From Symbiodinium natans (taxonomy: Eukaryota > Sar > Dinophyceae > Suessiales > Symbiodiniaceae), in assembly GCA_905221605.1 (NCBI GenBank), contig CAJNDS010002176.1:345800-409799 (forward strand): DNA of 64,000 bases, in the 5' to 3' direction. The position numbers and the translations under genes are program-made. The first letter of the stretch is position 1, and each line of letters opens with the position of its first letter. Positions 29,410 through 40,563 of this stretch are shown here, piece after piece. The notes beneath the pieces were generated by a model, which saw nothing but the letters and a program-made list of their open reading frames with translations, did not search any database and was not told the origin of the DNA.

Positions 29410-29661
29410 ATGGAGAATCAGTCTGTTACTACGATGGGGGAGGAGGCTAAGCCTTACAAGCAAAAACCCCTCATTGCGTACACGGACCGCTCGGTCGAGC
29501 CACTGACCTCCGGGCATGCTTCCGTGCAAGCATCCGAAAAGTGTGTATGTTGTGGCTTCGGACCTCCGATCCCATTTCCAGAGCCAACTTGGTTCCATTG
29601 CTTGCGATGCGCACGCCCTAAACCCTATAAAACCCTATACCCTCTACCCTATCATATATAA
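29410..29661 (+). CDS. small protein with a Cys4 zinc-ribbon-like motif
   Basis: From ATG 29410 (MENQSVTTMGEEAKPYKQKP) the frame is open for 83 codons to TAA. Near the end, KCVCCGFGPPIPFPEPTWFH followed by CLRCARP gives C-x-C-C ... W-x-H-C-x2-C, the spacing of a zinc ribbon or knuckle. The last residues and the stop run into a CCCTATAAAACCC telomere-like stretch, so the true exon may stop at the second Cys pair. The frame stays open upstream to 29230. Metal binding is inferred from the motif; the role is unknown. Confidence 0.5.
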   Translation: MENQSVTTMGEEAKPYKQKPLIAYTDRSVEPLTSGHASVQASEKCVCCGFGPPIPFPEPTWFHCLRCARPKPYKTLYPLPYHI

Positions 29662-30074
29662 ACCCTAACCCTAAACCCCATATACTAAACCCCATAAACC
29701 CTAAACCCTAAACCCCACGTGGTAGGCTATCTCCGATATGGCCTCATTGGCTCATCTGGACTTCACCTGCTTTTGGCGTCCTGGCCGCAGAGCATCCTTC
29801 AGCTGAGCCTCAGGGTTCAGCTACCCTCTGGGTTTCGGGTTTAGGGTTTCGGGTTTAGGGTTGAGGGTTTATAGGGTTTAGGGTTTCGGGTTTAGGGTTT
29901 CGGGTTTAGGGTTTAGGGTTTCGGGTTTCGGGTACCAGATGCCTATAATAGTGTCCAGTGCATGCTTCAAGTGTTACGGCTGTTAGGGTGCTCACATGTA
30001 GGTGAAGCCTTGAGAGCCACTCTGCCTCCCCTGCGGTTGGCACGTGCATATGTTTGCTCTGCTCACGTCAAATG

Positions 30075-30189
30075 GGGGGGGGTTTCCGAAAATAGGGGTA
30101 CCCTTTTTGGTGGGTTCCGTTTAGGGGGATAATTCTATTCCATTTAGGGGTATAAAAGGGGTACCACTATTTTGGGAATGGGGCTTACC
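30075..30189. mobile_element. diverged family A element
   Basis: GGGGGTTTCCGAAAATAGGG at the left, GGGGTACCACTATTTTGGG at the right, and TTTAGGGGGATAATTCTATT inside. The right terminus is less well conserved than in other copies. Confidence 0.6.
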
Positions 30190-30266
30190 CGAATAAAAAC
30201 CTTTGTTTACCGACTTTGGGGATCTTTGCCGCTTTGCTGTTTGGGGTTGTTTCCTTATAAGAGCGC

Positions 30267-30347
30267 AAAACCTACATCTCTGTAGGCTGGTACTTCAACA
30301 CCTCTTATAGGATTCTTAGGTAGCCGAGAAACAAGAAGGTAGGTTTG
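30267..30347. mobile_element. family F hairpin element, second copy
   Basis: AAACCTACATCTCTGTAGGC ... ATAGGATTCTTAGGTAGC ... AAGGTAGG, matching 12745-12818. Confidence 0.55.
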
Positions 30348-30390
30348 GGGGTTCTCGAGTTAGGGTAGGCAGTGTAGGCAGTGGCAACAG

Positions 30391-30481
30391 GTCGTGTCGA
30401 AGTTGGCGGGCATCGATGGGGGACTTCCTGGGCTTATCAAGCTCGCTGGCCCCGTTCAAGTCGCAAGCGCGGGCGTTGGGG
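30391..30481 (+). CDS. probable exon ending at a telomeric donor
   Basis: After GGCAACAG, 30 codons read VVSKLAGIDGGLPGLIKLAG then PVQVASAGVG with very G/C-rich third positions. The exon stops at GGG|GTTCAGGG, the first unit of a degenerate telomeric stretch. Product unknown; may belong to the CAP-Gly gene downstream. Confidence 0.45.
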
Positions 30482-30794
30482 GTTCAGGGTTTAGGATTTA
30501 GGGGTTTAGGGGTCAGAGGGCTTAGGGATTATTGGGGTCGAAGCTTTCGGGCTTAGGCATGTTTAGTGTCTGGGGTTTAGAGGATTGGCGCAAGACGGTT
30601 AGTCGGATCCGTCCACCTCCCACCCTCTCTCCGACCCCTGAACCCAAAACCCGAAGGGGTGGGAGGTTGGGGCCTAAGGGGTCTCGAACTCGCATTGGCA
30701 TCAATTTGTTTTGCTGACTCTACTGTGGTTTGTCGCAAGCGAGGCCCCAATCGTTTCTCCATTTTCCGTCGGCTTGGCGTTGCATCTGCCGCAG

Positions 30795-31901
30795 TGTGGA
30801 GTTAATGGTGGAAGTGCCGGTCCGTCTGACTGGCCATGACAAGGACGTAACAATACCTCTTCAGCCTGTTGTATGATTCCCTAAGTACTTCACCCTGCAA
30901 CCTCTGACTTTTTAGTTCAACCTCTCTCTGGCTGTGCGCTGGGTTGGTATTCAGGGCAGCAGGCCGGTCATGCTGCCAGAAGAGCATTTCGGCTGGTGAG
31001 CCCGGTGTAGACGGCTGGTTTTTGAGTGGGTAAAAACAGCGAAGCAACTGATCCGACGTTCTTCCAAAAAATTGGGTTCCATGATGTTGATGGAATACGG
31101 TGGAACACCAGATTGGGACGATGTTCTGTCTGCACTCAAATCGGTGTTGCTCACAGCCAAGGTATTATCCTGGGGCGCTGTCCTGCCCGAAGCTCGCCGC
31201 AGCCTCCCTGGTAATGCACGTCCTGGTCGTTTTCGCTGCCTTAACCCCACCTCCGAAGATTCCGAAAGCGAAGCCCGCCGCAGCAGCCCCCGTGGCTGTG
31301 CCCACATCATCCCCCACACCAGCCCCCGCACCAGCTCCCGCACCAGCTCCCGCGCCAGCTCCCGCGCCTACTCCTGCTCCCACTCCGGCCCCAAGCCCTC
31401 CCCCTCCCACTCCCGCACCCGCACCGCCGACACTAAGTTCTGGGCCCCAAGTTGACCAGCGCGTGGTGTTCAAGGGCTCTCAGGGCACCGTCCGCTTCTT
31501 GGGGACCACGCAGTTCGCGCCCGGCGAGTGGGTCGGAGTGGAGATGGATGACGACTCGGGGACTCACGACGGCAGCCTCTTCGGTGTCCGCATCTCGTCT
31601 ATAAAAAAGGATCGATATCTAGCGGTTGCCCCGAGTTGCCCCATAGGCTCCAGCCAAAGAGAGCAGGAGCTCATGAAAAGAATGCTCATGGCAAATATTG
31701 CAGTGTCGGTTTCGTGCCACCAACCGACATGGAAAGCTGCAGAGTTACATGCACTAACAGGTAAAAAACATTTCAGGTAAAAAAAAATACCTGTTCACTA
31801 ACACGCCCATCTGCCCATCTCTGCCCATCGCGCAGTATGCAGGTTACTTCTCTTGCCCTCCGGGCCGTGGCATCTTCGCTCGTGCCTCGCAGTTGGAGTG
31901 A
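30795..31901 (+). CDS. CAP-Gly domain protein
   Basis: CAP-Gly domains bind EEY/F tails of tubulin and related proteins at microtubules. The domain is split. Exon 31259-31589 carries a Pro/Ala linker (PAPAPAPAPAP...), then VVFKGSQGTVRFLGTTQFAP, GEWVGVEMDDDSGTHDGSLF and GV; exon 31843-31901 gives RYFSCPPGRGIFARASQLE and TGA. The ligand-binding GKNDG loop reads THDGS here. The junction is C|GCATCT...ATGCAG|GTTAC, a GC-AG intron of 253 nt with the AG|G acceptor typical of dinoflagellates, and it restores the conserved GVRYF. Upstream, exon 31040-31161 (KQLIRRSSKKLGSMMLMEYG, then DWDDVLSALKSVLLTAK) joins in phase 0. Segments 30795-30867 (VELMVEVPVRLTGHDKDVTI) and 30955-30995 (GSRPVMLPEEHFG, donor GTGAGC) are likely earlier exons. 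The domain is solid; total gene length is unknown. Confidence 0.75.
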
Positions 31902-31934
31902 CCAGCTGGTCGCTGAAGCAGAGGAGCTTTAAAG

Positions 31935-32080
31935 GTGAAGTTATCTTTGGGGCATATTCGGGCTCTCCGAGTCACGAGATGGAAGATGACGAAGAGCTTA
32001 GTCGAAAAAATGACCGGCTACCGAGATCTCTGTATAAGTCTGCTTGGCCGCGGAGCTCTGGCAGCCGGGCTGTTTCGGGG
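31935..32080 (+). CDS. possible exon after the CAP-Gly segment
   Basis: The frame HIRALRVTRWKMTKSLVEKM then TGYRDLCISLLGRGALAAGL is open up to CGGGG|GTTAGG, where telomere-like repeats begin. A second frame (MEDDEELSRKNDRLPRSL) is also open. If the CAP-Gly stop at 31899 is real this is a different gene; a donor two bases before it (GGA|GTGACC) would allow continuation. Confidence 0.3.
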
Positions 32081-32284
32081 GTTAGGATTGAGGGTTCAGG
32101 GTTTAGGCTTTAGGGTTTAGGGTTTAGGGTTTAGGGTTTAGGCGCAGTTTTCGAGTTCTCCTCTGAAGATGCTTTTGAAGGAAGTTCTGCTCAAAGGGGG
32201 GGAGCTGAACCAGAGCTGGTATCCATTGCACCGACGGTTTGACAATCGACTGTCCTGATATTCATCTTCTTCCTGCCATTTCCT

Positions 32285-32415
32285 TTATATATATATGCAC
32301 ATAATACATAGATTCTACAGTATAATATTGTATATAAGTTTATGTACATATTTGTAGGTTTGTATATATATATATATATGTATATCTATCTATATATATA
32401 TATATATATATATAT
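32285..32415. repeat. TA-rich microsatellite cluster
   Basis: TATATA runs at 32287-32297, 32364-32380 and 32390-32415 separated by AT-rich sequence. This marks the left edge of the repeat island. Confidence 0.88.
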
Positions 32416-32527
32416 GAGGCAGGAACCTTTACGTATGATTTGACATAGGTCTTTTGTTTATATACATTGGACTATTTAAACCCTAATCTCTTTGGCCAGA
32501 CACGTTCTGTTGCTGGCTCCTTCTGCC

Positions 32528-33505
32528 ACAAAAGCAGAAGCATTTAAACCTTTGGAAGCCATTATAACTATTTCTTATCTAAAACTTCAACAGGTTAACC
32601 CTTGTTTTTTTGAGGGAAAGGGAGTAACCACAGAATTGACGAGATTTCGGGCCTAGGGTAATGGACGGAAGGTTTCTACAAAGAAAGAGTCTAACCGAGT
32701 CTAACCACAGAATTTGACGAATTTGGTGTGTAGGGTTTAGCCGAAAGTTTTTGAAGAGAAAGGGTCTAACCGACGCGCTTTTCTATACCGTATTGTTTTT
32801 ACAAAACCCACAGAAGCTACCTGAAACTAAATTGCACAACATTCGTTTCGGTTGCTTCTTTATGTTTGCTGTCTTTGTTGAATAAGTTGTTCTTTCCGTA
32901 GACCTTGCGTTATTTCTCAATGCATTTTGTTTTGTTGTTGCAGAACCACAAACTCTAATCGAAACTAAGTTGCTCAACTTCAATTCCTTTTTTCTCTCTC
33001 TGAAAATATGGTGTTTTCCATAGCCTTGTGCTGCTGTTCAATGCGTTTTGTTTTGTTATTGTAGTATGAGCCACAGAATTCAATCGAAAGTCATGTGTCT
33101 AGGTCATCTGAAAGCTCTTTTATCTCTGTGTAGGTAATGAGTGCCCTTGCCTCTTCTGAAAAGGGGTCCTCCAAGGGCTCCCCTCTCTCCTTCTTCTTTT
33201 TTGGGGAATGACAGAGCTCCTTATTTACACCTTATGAAAAAGCCTTTCTCCTACTTGAAGAAGTGTTTCCTAGAAAGAGATAGAGGAGATCTTCCATTTC
33301 CTCGAGAGACAGATCTTTCATTGAAAACAAATACAAGAGGACTTTCATGTCCCATTAGGAGAGAGAGGAGCTCTCTCCTGCTGCATTAAAAGATAGAGGA
33401 CGTCGTTCGTGTCTAGTGTTCATTTCATATAAAGGAGAGGGGGGAGGGGGGGGCGGGGGGTGGCCGGCTTAGATAGGGTTTATTTGGAAGCTGAGAGTCG
33501 TGTTT
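32528..33505 (+). repeat. 0.9-kb direct repeat, left copy
   Basis: Begins ACAAAAGCAGAAGCATTTAA and ends near GTATTT/GTTTATTTGGAAGCT. It shares about 90% identity with 37383-38258 in the same orientation. This copy has about 95 extra bases (AACCACAAACTCTAATCGAA to near 33060). No ORF with coding signs. Confidence 0.85.
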
Positions 33506-34654
33506 TGGTGTGGTAGATAGAAAGGAAAGGGCATGAGAAAGTAGCGAGAGGAGCTCTTCAATTCCCTTCCTTATCTCCTATGCTCTTTTCCTTCTTATTG
33601 CAACAGGAGAAGACAGGAAAAGGGCTTCCATTCCCCTCTTGTCCTTCCTTTCTTGTGTTTTTGTCATTTAGAGAGGAACAGGAGAAGAGGAGGGAGAGAG
33701 AAGGAGAGAGGAGAGATAACAGGAATCCAATTTCAATGGAATAGCAAAGGAAAGAATAGAAGAGAGATGAATAGAGAAGAGGGAGAGACAAAACAATGCG
33801 CTGAGAAGATGGCACTCTTCTTTATCTTTCCTCAGAGCAGAAGAGATAGGCCGAGAAGAGGGATATGATGAAGTACGGCAAGGTTTTATCATGCAAGTTC
33901 CTTTATTGTGTTTTATCTGTTAAAAGGAAACAGAAGGAGAGAAGGGACAGGGAAGTGAGAGAGGAGAGACAGCAAGGAGGCCATTTTATTTTTCTGGAAG
34001 GGTACTGAACAGAAGAGAGGAGACAAGAAACAAGGAGACGGAGGAACACAACAAGGCGCACAGGAGATGGCACTCTTCTTTATCTATAATCTCTCCCTTC
34101 CTTGTCTCTCCCTTTCCCTCTATAATTAAACAAGACAAGACTATTCTTGCTCTTCGCAGATAGGTGCCCTCTCTCCTCTTCAGGAAGCCCTTGCCCTCAT
34201 TTTGCTTGCTCTCTGAAACGACAAGGAAACAACACCTAGAACGAGAGGAAAGGGAATGAAACAATAGGCAGTGGAGCTCTTCAATTTGTTTCCCCATCTC
34301 TCTTTTTTCTTTTTTCTTTCAAAAAGGCAAAAGAAGCTTCCTTTTGTGTGTTTTTGAGATTTACAGGAGAACAAGAGAAGAGAAGGGAGAGAGAGGGAGA
34401 GAGAGAAAGGAGAGAGGAGAGATCAAAAGGAACGCAACTCTAATGGGATAAGCAATGACAAGAATGGAAGAGAAATGAAGACAGGCGAGGGAGGCGCAAA
34501 AATCAGGCAAAGAGAAGACGGTGCTCGTTTTCATCTTTCTTCTGGTTCTAATTTTTCTCTTCTCTTGTTCATTTCCGTTAGAAAGAAAGAAACAAAAGGA
34601 AGAACAATGAACATGTAAGCAAACCCAGCTGATGCTCATGATTTCTCTCTCTCT

Positions 34655-35110
34655 CTCTCTCTCCCTATATATGGGCGATGGAACGGGTGTCCTGTTTGAT
34701 CGTTTTCTGCATCTTCAAGCGAGGAAAAGGGACACCCCACAAGAAAGCACTTAGGGTGTCCCTTTTGCTCGTTTGAAGACACAGCAAGCGATTAAAAGGG
34801 ACGCCCGCTCTGGATTGGCAGCAAGCCCAACTGATGCTCATGATTTTTCTCTCTCCCCATATATGGGCGATGGAACGCGTGTCTTTTTGGATCGTTTTCT
34901 GCATCTTCAAGCGAGGAAAAGGGACACCACAAGGAAACACTTAGTCAGGGTGTCCTTTTGCTCGTTTGAAGACACAGAAGGCGATTAAAAAGGACGCCCA
35001 TTTTGGATCGGCAGCAAACCCAGCTGATGCTCATGATTTCTCTCATATATGGGCGATGGAACGGGTGTCCTTCCTGATCGTTTTCTGCATCTTCAAGGGA
35101 GAAAGAAGGG
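34655..35110. repeat. tandem block of about 185-bp units
   Basis: ATATATGGGCGATGGAACGG and TCGTTTTCTGCATCTTCAAG recur at 34668, 34858 and 35046, each followed by GGGTGTCC...TTGCTCGTTTGAAGACACAG and AACCCAGCTGATGCTCATGA. The same GCTGATGCTCATGA word occurs at 4.6 kb and, inverted, near 39345. Confidence 0.8.
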
Positions 35111-35777
35111 CGACAACCAAGAAAGAATAATAGCGTCAGATATAGGGAGGGAAATTGAAGGGCTCCTCTCTTTACTTAGTCATTCACTTTCCTCTCTTCT
35201 TATCTGTTGTTTTCTTCGCTTCAAAAAGCAAAATAAGGGAAAGGAAATTTCCTGAAGAGGAGAGGGGGCACCTATCTGTAAAGAGCAATCGTTTAGAGGG
35301 GAACAGGAGAAGAGGAGCGAGAGAGAAGGAGAGAGGAGAGGAGAGATAACAGGAATCCAGTTTCAATGGAATGGCAAAGAAAAGAATAGAAGAGAGATGA
35401 ATAGAGAAGAAGGAGAGACAAAACAAGGCGCTGAGAAGATGGCACTTTTCTTTATCTTTCCTCCCTCCCTTATCTCTCCCTTCCCTCTTTCTTTTCGAAA
35501 TAAGAACAACTAAACAGGAAGAATTATGAAAAGGAGAACAGTAAGAAAAAAGAGCAGAAGAGATAGGCCGAGAAGAGGGATATGATGAAGTACGGCAAGG
35601 TCCACGCGCAAGGAGTCACCCTCTGCTTTACCTTCCACTGCTTTATCACGCAAGTTCCTTTCTTGTGTTTTATCAGTTAAAAAAGAAACTAGAAGGAGAG
35701 AAGGGAAAGGGAAGTGAGAGAGGAGAGAGATAGCAAGGTGGCAATTTTTCTGGAAGCGTGCTGCCGTGTTTGAAGAA

Positions 35778-35856
35778 AACAGGGCGGTTCAACAGTACCA
35801 AATTTTTTCAAGACAACCTTTAAGAAAATTTGGTACTGTTGAACCGCCTTGTTTTA
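35778..35856. repeat. hairpin with 31-bp arms
   Basis: ACAGGGCGGTTCAACAGTAC CAAATTTTTTC and its complement GAAAATTTGGTACTGTTGAA CCGCCTTGT are 16 bp apart. Isolated inverted repeats of this kind also lie at 37251-37300 and 40311-40387. Confidence 0.85.
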
Positions 35857-37382
35857 AAGGAAACAGGGCGGCTCCGTTGCCTCTTAAAGGAATGAGATAC
35901 TTTTTTCGAAAATGAGAAAGTGCCGTCTCCACTTTCAATAGGAAAGGAAAGAGAAGCGATATGAAGCAAGCTTCTCCGCCTCTTAAAGGAATGAGGTACT
36001 ACTTATCTGAATAGGAAATGAGAAAGTTCCTTTTCCACTGTCAATAGGAAAGGAAAGAGAAGCGATTCTGCGACTCGGAATTCCTCTACCTGGTCCCTAC
36101 CTCGTAGCTCCTCTACTTACGACATCTTGGCATTAAATTAAAGAGCCATTCATTGTTGAACTCAACACATGATGAGTTTCCTCTAGCTGGCAAAAAAGAC
36201 AACAGGAACACAGTCCATTTTTCAATGATACAATAGGATGGGAGCATGATTTGACGGAATGAAGCTGGCTCCTCTACCTCTTAAGGACTGAGATGAATAG
36301 AGCATGAGAAAGTTCGCTTCCACTTTCAATCGGAAAGGAAAGGGAAACGATTCTGGAACTCGAAATTCCTCTACCTGGTCTGTACCTTGTAGCTACTCTG
36401 CTTCTTATTGGTATTAAATGAAGAGCGCCATCGCTGTTTAACAAGACATGAAGAGTCCCTCAAAGCATAAAGCATGACAAATCCTTTATCGCTTCATGCC
36501 TCTCTAAGTCCTAATCGGATAGGGATCCATGAAGAGTTCGCCTAGCTGTTAACAGAGGCACCAATCTATTTCCCAATAGGAAAGGAGCGACAAAGCGAAC
36601 GAAGACATAAAGCCAAAAGCCCCTGTACTTCGTAATCGGAGAGGGGAACGGGAGAGCGTGACAGAGCTTTTGCCTCTTTAAACAGCAATGAAGAGAGCTC
36701 CTCTACCTCTTATAAAGGAATGCGATATGAGAAAGTTCCCTTTCCACTTATTCTGGAACTCGGAATTCCTCTACATGGTCTCTGCTTTGTAGCGCCTCTA
36801 CTTCCTAGTAGTTACTAAATGAATGAGCTCCTTCTCCGTCTAACTTAAAACATGAAGATTTCCTCCAGCTGTTAACATGTTAACATAGGCAATGTATTTC
36901 CCACTAGGAAAGAAGCATGACAAACCCCTCCCTTACCCAGTAAGCATGAAGACATAAAGCCAAACGCCCCTTTACCTTGTAACCGGCTAAGGAATGGGAG
37001 AGCGTGACAGAGCTTTTGCCTCCTTAAACGGGAACGAAGAGAACGCCTCTACCTCAAAGGAATGAGATACTCTTCTCTGATTATGCCATGAGAAAGTTCA
37101 TTTTCTCTTAATGGGAAAGGACAGAGAAGTGACGCTAGAAACTCGGAATTCCCCCTACCTTGCATATAGCTCCTCCACTTCTTGGTATTCAACGGAAGTT
37201 TAACTAGTTTTTGTCCGTCCTCTATTCGGAGAAATCACGAGAAAACACGCTGGTGCGATCTACTCGCTGCCTTTTCACAAAAGGAGGCACGTAGATCGCA
37301 CCAGACGTCCGTCCTCTGTTTGGAGATATCACGAGAAAACGCGACTGCAAAAATCTGGCGCGACCGACTCACTGCCTGTTCT

Positions 37383-38258
37383 ACAAAAGCAGAAGCATTT
37401 AAACCTTTGGAAGCCATTATAACTATTTCTTATCTAAAACTTCAACAGGTTAACCCTTGTTTTTTTTGAGGGAAAGGGAGTAACCACAGAATTGACGAGA
37501 TTTCGGGCGTAGAGTAATGGACGGAAGGTTTCTACAAAGAAAGGGTCTAACCGAGTCTAACCACAGAATTTGACGAATTTGGTGTGTAGGGTTTAGCCGA
37601 AAGTTTTTGAAGAGAAAGGGTCTAACCGACGCGCTTTTCTATACCGTATTGTTTTTACAAAACCCACAGAAGCTACCTGAAACTAAATTGCACAACATTC
37701 GTTTCGGTTGTTTTTTTATGTTTGCTGTCTTTGTTGAATAAGTTGTTCTTTCCGTAGACCTTGCGCTATTTTTCTTTTCTGAAAAAAATCAAATGCGCTT
37801 TGTTTTATTATTGTAGTATGAGCCACAGAATTCAATCGAAAAAGTCATGTGTCTAGGTCATCTGAAAGCTCTTTTATCTCTGTGTAGGTAATGAATGCCC
37901 TTGCCTCTTCTGAAAAGGGGTCCTCCAAGGGCTCCCCTCTCTCCTTCTCTTTTAGGAATGACAGAGCTCCTTTTTTACAACTTATGAAAAAGCCTTTCTC
38001 CTACTTGAAGAAGTGTTTACTAGAAAGAGATAGAGTAGATCTTACCATTTCCTCGAGAGACAGATCTTTCAATGAAAACGAATACAGGAGGACTTTCATG
38101 TCCCATTAGGAGAGAGAGGACTTTTTTCTGCTGCATTAAAAGATAGAGGACATCGTTCGTGTCCAGTTTTCGTTTCCTATAAAGGAGAGGGGGGAGAACG
38201 GGGGAGGGGGGGTGGGTGGCTCAAATAGGGTGTATTTGGAAGCTAGGGCTCGGGTTTT
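37383..38258 (+). repeat. 0.9-kb direct repeat, right copy
   Basis: Same sequence as 32528-33505 without the 95-bp insert. The spacing of 4855 bp and the non-coding interior resemble the ends of a large non-autonomous LTR element, but TG...CA ends and a target duplication were not verified. Confidence 0.85.
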
Positions 38259-39390
38259 GCCCATGGCAAAGAGAAGATGGTATTCGTCTTCATCTTTCCT
38301 ATCCTTCTTGTCTTTCTTCTCTCTTGTTCGTTTCCCTTTGAAACAAAAAAACCAAAGGAATAACAATGAACATGAAAGGAACTCGCTTTCTTTCCAGGGG
38401 GCACAAGAGGAGGGAGCATGGAGAGGGGCCACGGGCAAGCAGCCAACCCCGTTCATGTCCCCAACCATTGAAAACGGATAAGAAAGGACAAGGGCCTCCA
38501 TTCCCCTCTTATGTTTTCCTTGTGTTTTTGGTCGTTGAAGAGGACGGAGAGAGAAGGAGGAGGAGAAATAGACAGGATTGCATTTTTAATGGGAAGAGCA
38601 AAGACAACAATGGAAGAGAGATGAAAAAAGGATAAGGAAAGACAAAACAAGGCATCTTCTTTATCGATCCTCTCTCCCTTATCTCTCCCTTCCCTTTTTC
38701 TTCTCGAAATAAGGAAAACAAAAAGGAAGAATTATGAAAACAGGAGAAGGGTAAGGAAAGGAAGCCGAGAAAAGAGATATGATGAAGTACGGCAAGGTCC
38801 ACGCGCAAGGAATCACCCTCTGCTTGCCTTTCCTCTGCTTTATCATACAAGTTCCTTTCTTGTTTTTTAATCAGTTGAAAGGTAATAGGTGGAGAGAAGG
38901 GAAAGGGAAATGAGAGAGGAGAGATCACAAGGATGCCTTTTTTCTGGAAGCGTACTGCAAGGAATAGAAGAGACAGGAAGCAATGAGAGGGACGGACAAA
39001 ACAAGGCGCAAAGAAGATGACTTTCCTCTGCATCTATCTTCTCTCCCCTGTCCCTTTGAATGAGAAAACAACCCTTTTTGCTCTTCACAGATAGGTGTCG
39101 CCCCTGCTCTTCAGGAAATCTCCTTTCCCTTATTTTGCTTTTTGAAGCGAATAAGAACAAGAACAGGTAGGAAGAGGAAAGGGAAAGAATGAGTAAAGAG
39201 AGGAGCTCTTCAATTCCCCTCCCTGTCTCTTGTGTTCTTTTCCCTCTTGGGGGGTGTCGTTCTTTCTCCTTTGAAGATGCAGAAGACGATTGAAAAGGAA
39301 AAGGACACCCGTTCCATCGCCCCTCTATATAGAGAGAGATATCATGAGCATCAGCTGGGTTTGCTGCCAATCCAAAAAGGTGTCCCTTTG
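38259..39390. other. purine/pyrimidine-rich repeat sequence, no gene
   Basis: Continues the repeat vocabulary of 33.5-35.6 kb, including GAAGATGCAGAA and TATGATGAAGTACGGCAAGG. The 174- and 167-codon antisense frames are Phe/Ser/Leu-rich consequences of the purine bias. Confidence 0.6.
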
Positions 39391-39391
39391 A

Positions 39392-40283
39392 GCCGCGAAT
39401 TTCTCATCGCACACGAAGAGCAGCCCGATTTGGCCAAATTTTGCCCGGAGGCTGCCCGGCAAAATTTGGCCAAACCGAGCCGTGCATTTCTCATCGCACA
39501 CGAAGAGCAGCCCGGCAAAATTTGGCCAAATCGAGCCGCGCATTTCTCATCGCACACGAAGAGCAGCCCGATTTGGCCAAATTTTGCCCGAAGGCTGCCC
39601 GGCAAAATTTGGCCAAATCGAGCCGCGCATTTCTCATCGCTCACGAAGAGCAGCCCGATTTGGCCAAATTTTGCCCGGAGGCTGCCCGGCAAAATTTGGC
39701 CAAATCGAGCCGCGCATCTCTCATCGCATACGAAGAGCAGCCCGATTTGGCCAAATTTTGCCCGGAGGCTGCCCGGCAAAATTTGGCCAAATCGAGCCGT
39801 GCATTTCTCTGCGCGTACGAAGAGCAGCCCGATTTGGCCAGATTTTGCCCGGAGGCTGCCCGGCAAAATTTGGCCAAATCGAGCCGCGCATTTCTCATCG
39901 CATACGAAGAGCAGCCCAATTTGGCCAAATTTTGCCAGGGGACTGCCCGGCAAAATTTGGCCAAATCGAGCCGTGCATTTCTCATCGCACGCGAAGAGCA
40001 GCCCGATTTGGCCAAATTTTGCCCGGAGGCTGCCCGGCAAAATTTGGCCAAATCGAGCCGCGCATTTCTCATCGCACACGAAGAGCAGCCCGATTTGGCC
40101 AAATTTTGCCCGGAGGCTGCCCGGCAAAATTTGGCCAAGTCGAGCCGCGCATTTCTCATCGCACACGAAGAGCAGCCCGATTTGGCCAAATTTTGCCCGG
40201 AGGCTGCCCGGCAAAATTTGGCCAAATCGAGCCGCGCATTTCTCATCTCCGACGAAGAGCAGCCCGATTTGGCCAAATTTTGT
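39392..40283. repeat. 87-bp satellite, about 10 units, each a hairpin
   Basis: Unit: ...GAAGAGCAGCC, CGATTTGGCCAAATTTTGCC, CGGAGGCTGC, then CCGGCAAAATTTGGCCAAAT and CGAGCCGCGCATTTCTCATC. The two 20-bp AT-rich arms are perfect inverted repeats. Because 87 is a multiple of three and no unit contains a stop, four frames stay open for 210-355 codons; this is periodicity, not coding. The second unit has lost 31 bp between short GCCC repeats, which shifts the frames. Confidence 0.95.
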
Positions 40284-40310
40284 CCTTCGTGTTTTTTGAG
40301 AAAACACCAT

Positions 40311-40387
40311 GGACAAAATCTGCCTGGATCTACGCGGCGCTGTTTCTTACAAAAAAAGTGATGCGTAGATCCAGGCAGATTTTGTCC
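40311..40387. repeat. hairpin following the satellite
   Basis: GGACAAAATCTGCCTGGATC TACGC is repeated inverted as GCGTAGATCCAGGCAGATTT TGTCC, and a third direct copy starts at 40412. The intervening CTGTTTCTTACAAAA resembles the hairpin near 37370 (CTGTTCTACAAAA), suggesting a family. Confidence 0.85.
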
Positions 40388-40563
40388 GTTGTGTTTTTGG
40401 AGAAATCGCCATGGACAAAATCTGCCTGGATCTACGCGGGGCCCGGCAAAATCTGACCAAAGTGACGCGACCCTAGTTTATATAATTTACATAGTTCTTA
40501 TAATTTACATAAAATAAAAATAATTTAAATGGAAATGGAGGGGGGGCTGGCCCGCTTCCGGAA

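Larger units (their letters stand above)
33541..37180. repeat. purine-rich internal repeats between the direct repeats
   Basis: Several families recur. AGAAGGAGAGAGGAGAGATA with AACAGGAATCCA occurs at about 33700 and 35330, with a relative at 38555. GATATGATGAAGTACGGCAA occurs at 33860, 35580 and 38775. GAGAAAGTTCCTTTCCACTT-type phrases with GGAATTCCTCTACCTGGTC recur four times in 35870-37160. The 60-100 codon ORFs are fragments of these and show no coding bias. Confidence 0.8.

Noticed and set aside
39232-40456. Several 211-355-codon ORFs on both strands
   Set aside because: Artefact of an 87-bp stop-free satellite; a 31-bp deletion moves the repeat between frames without consequence.
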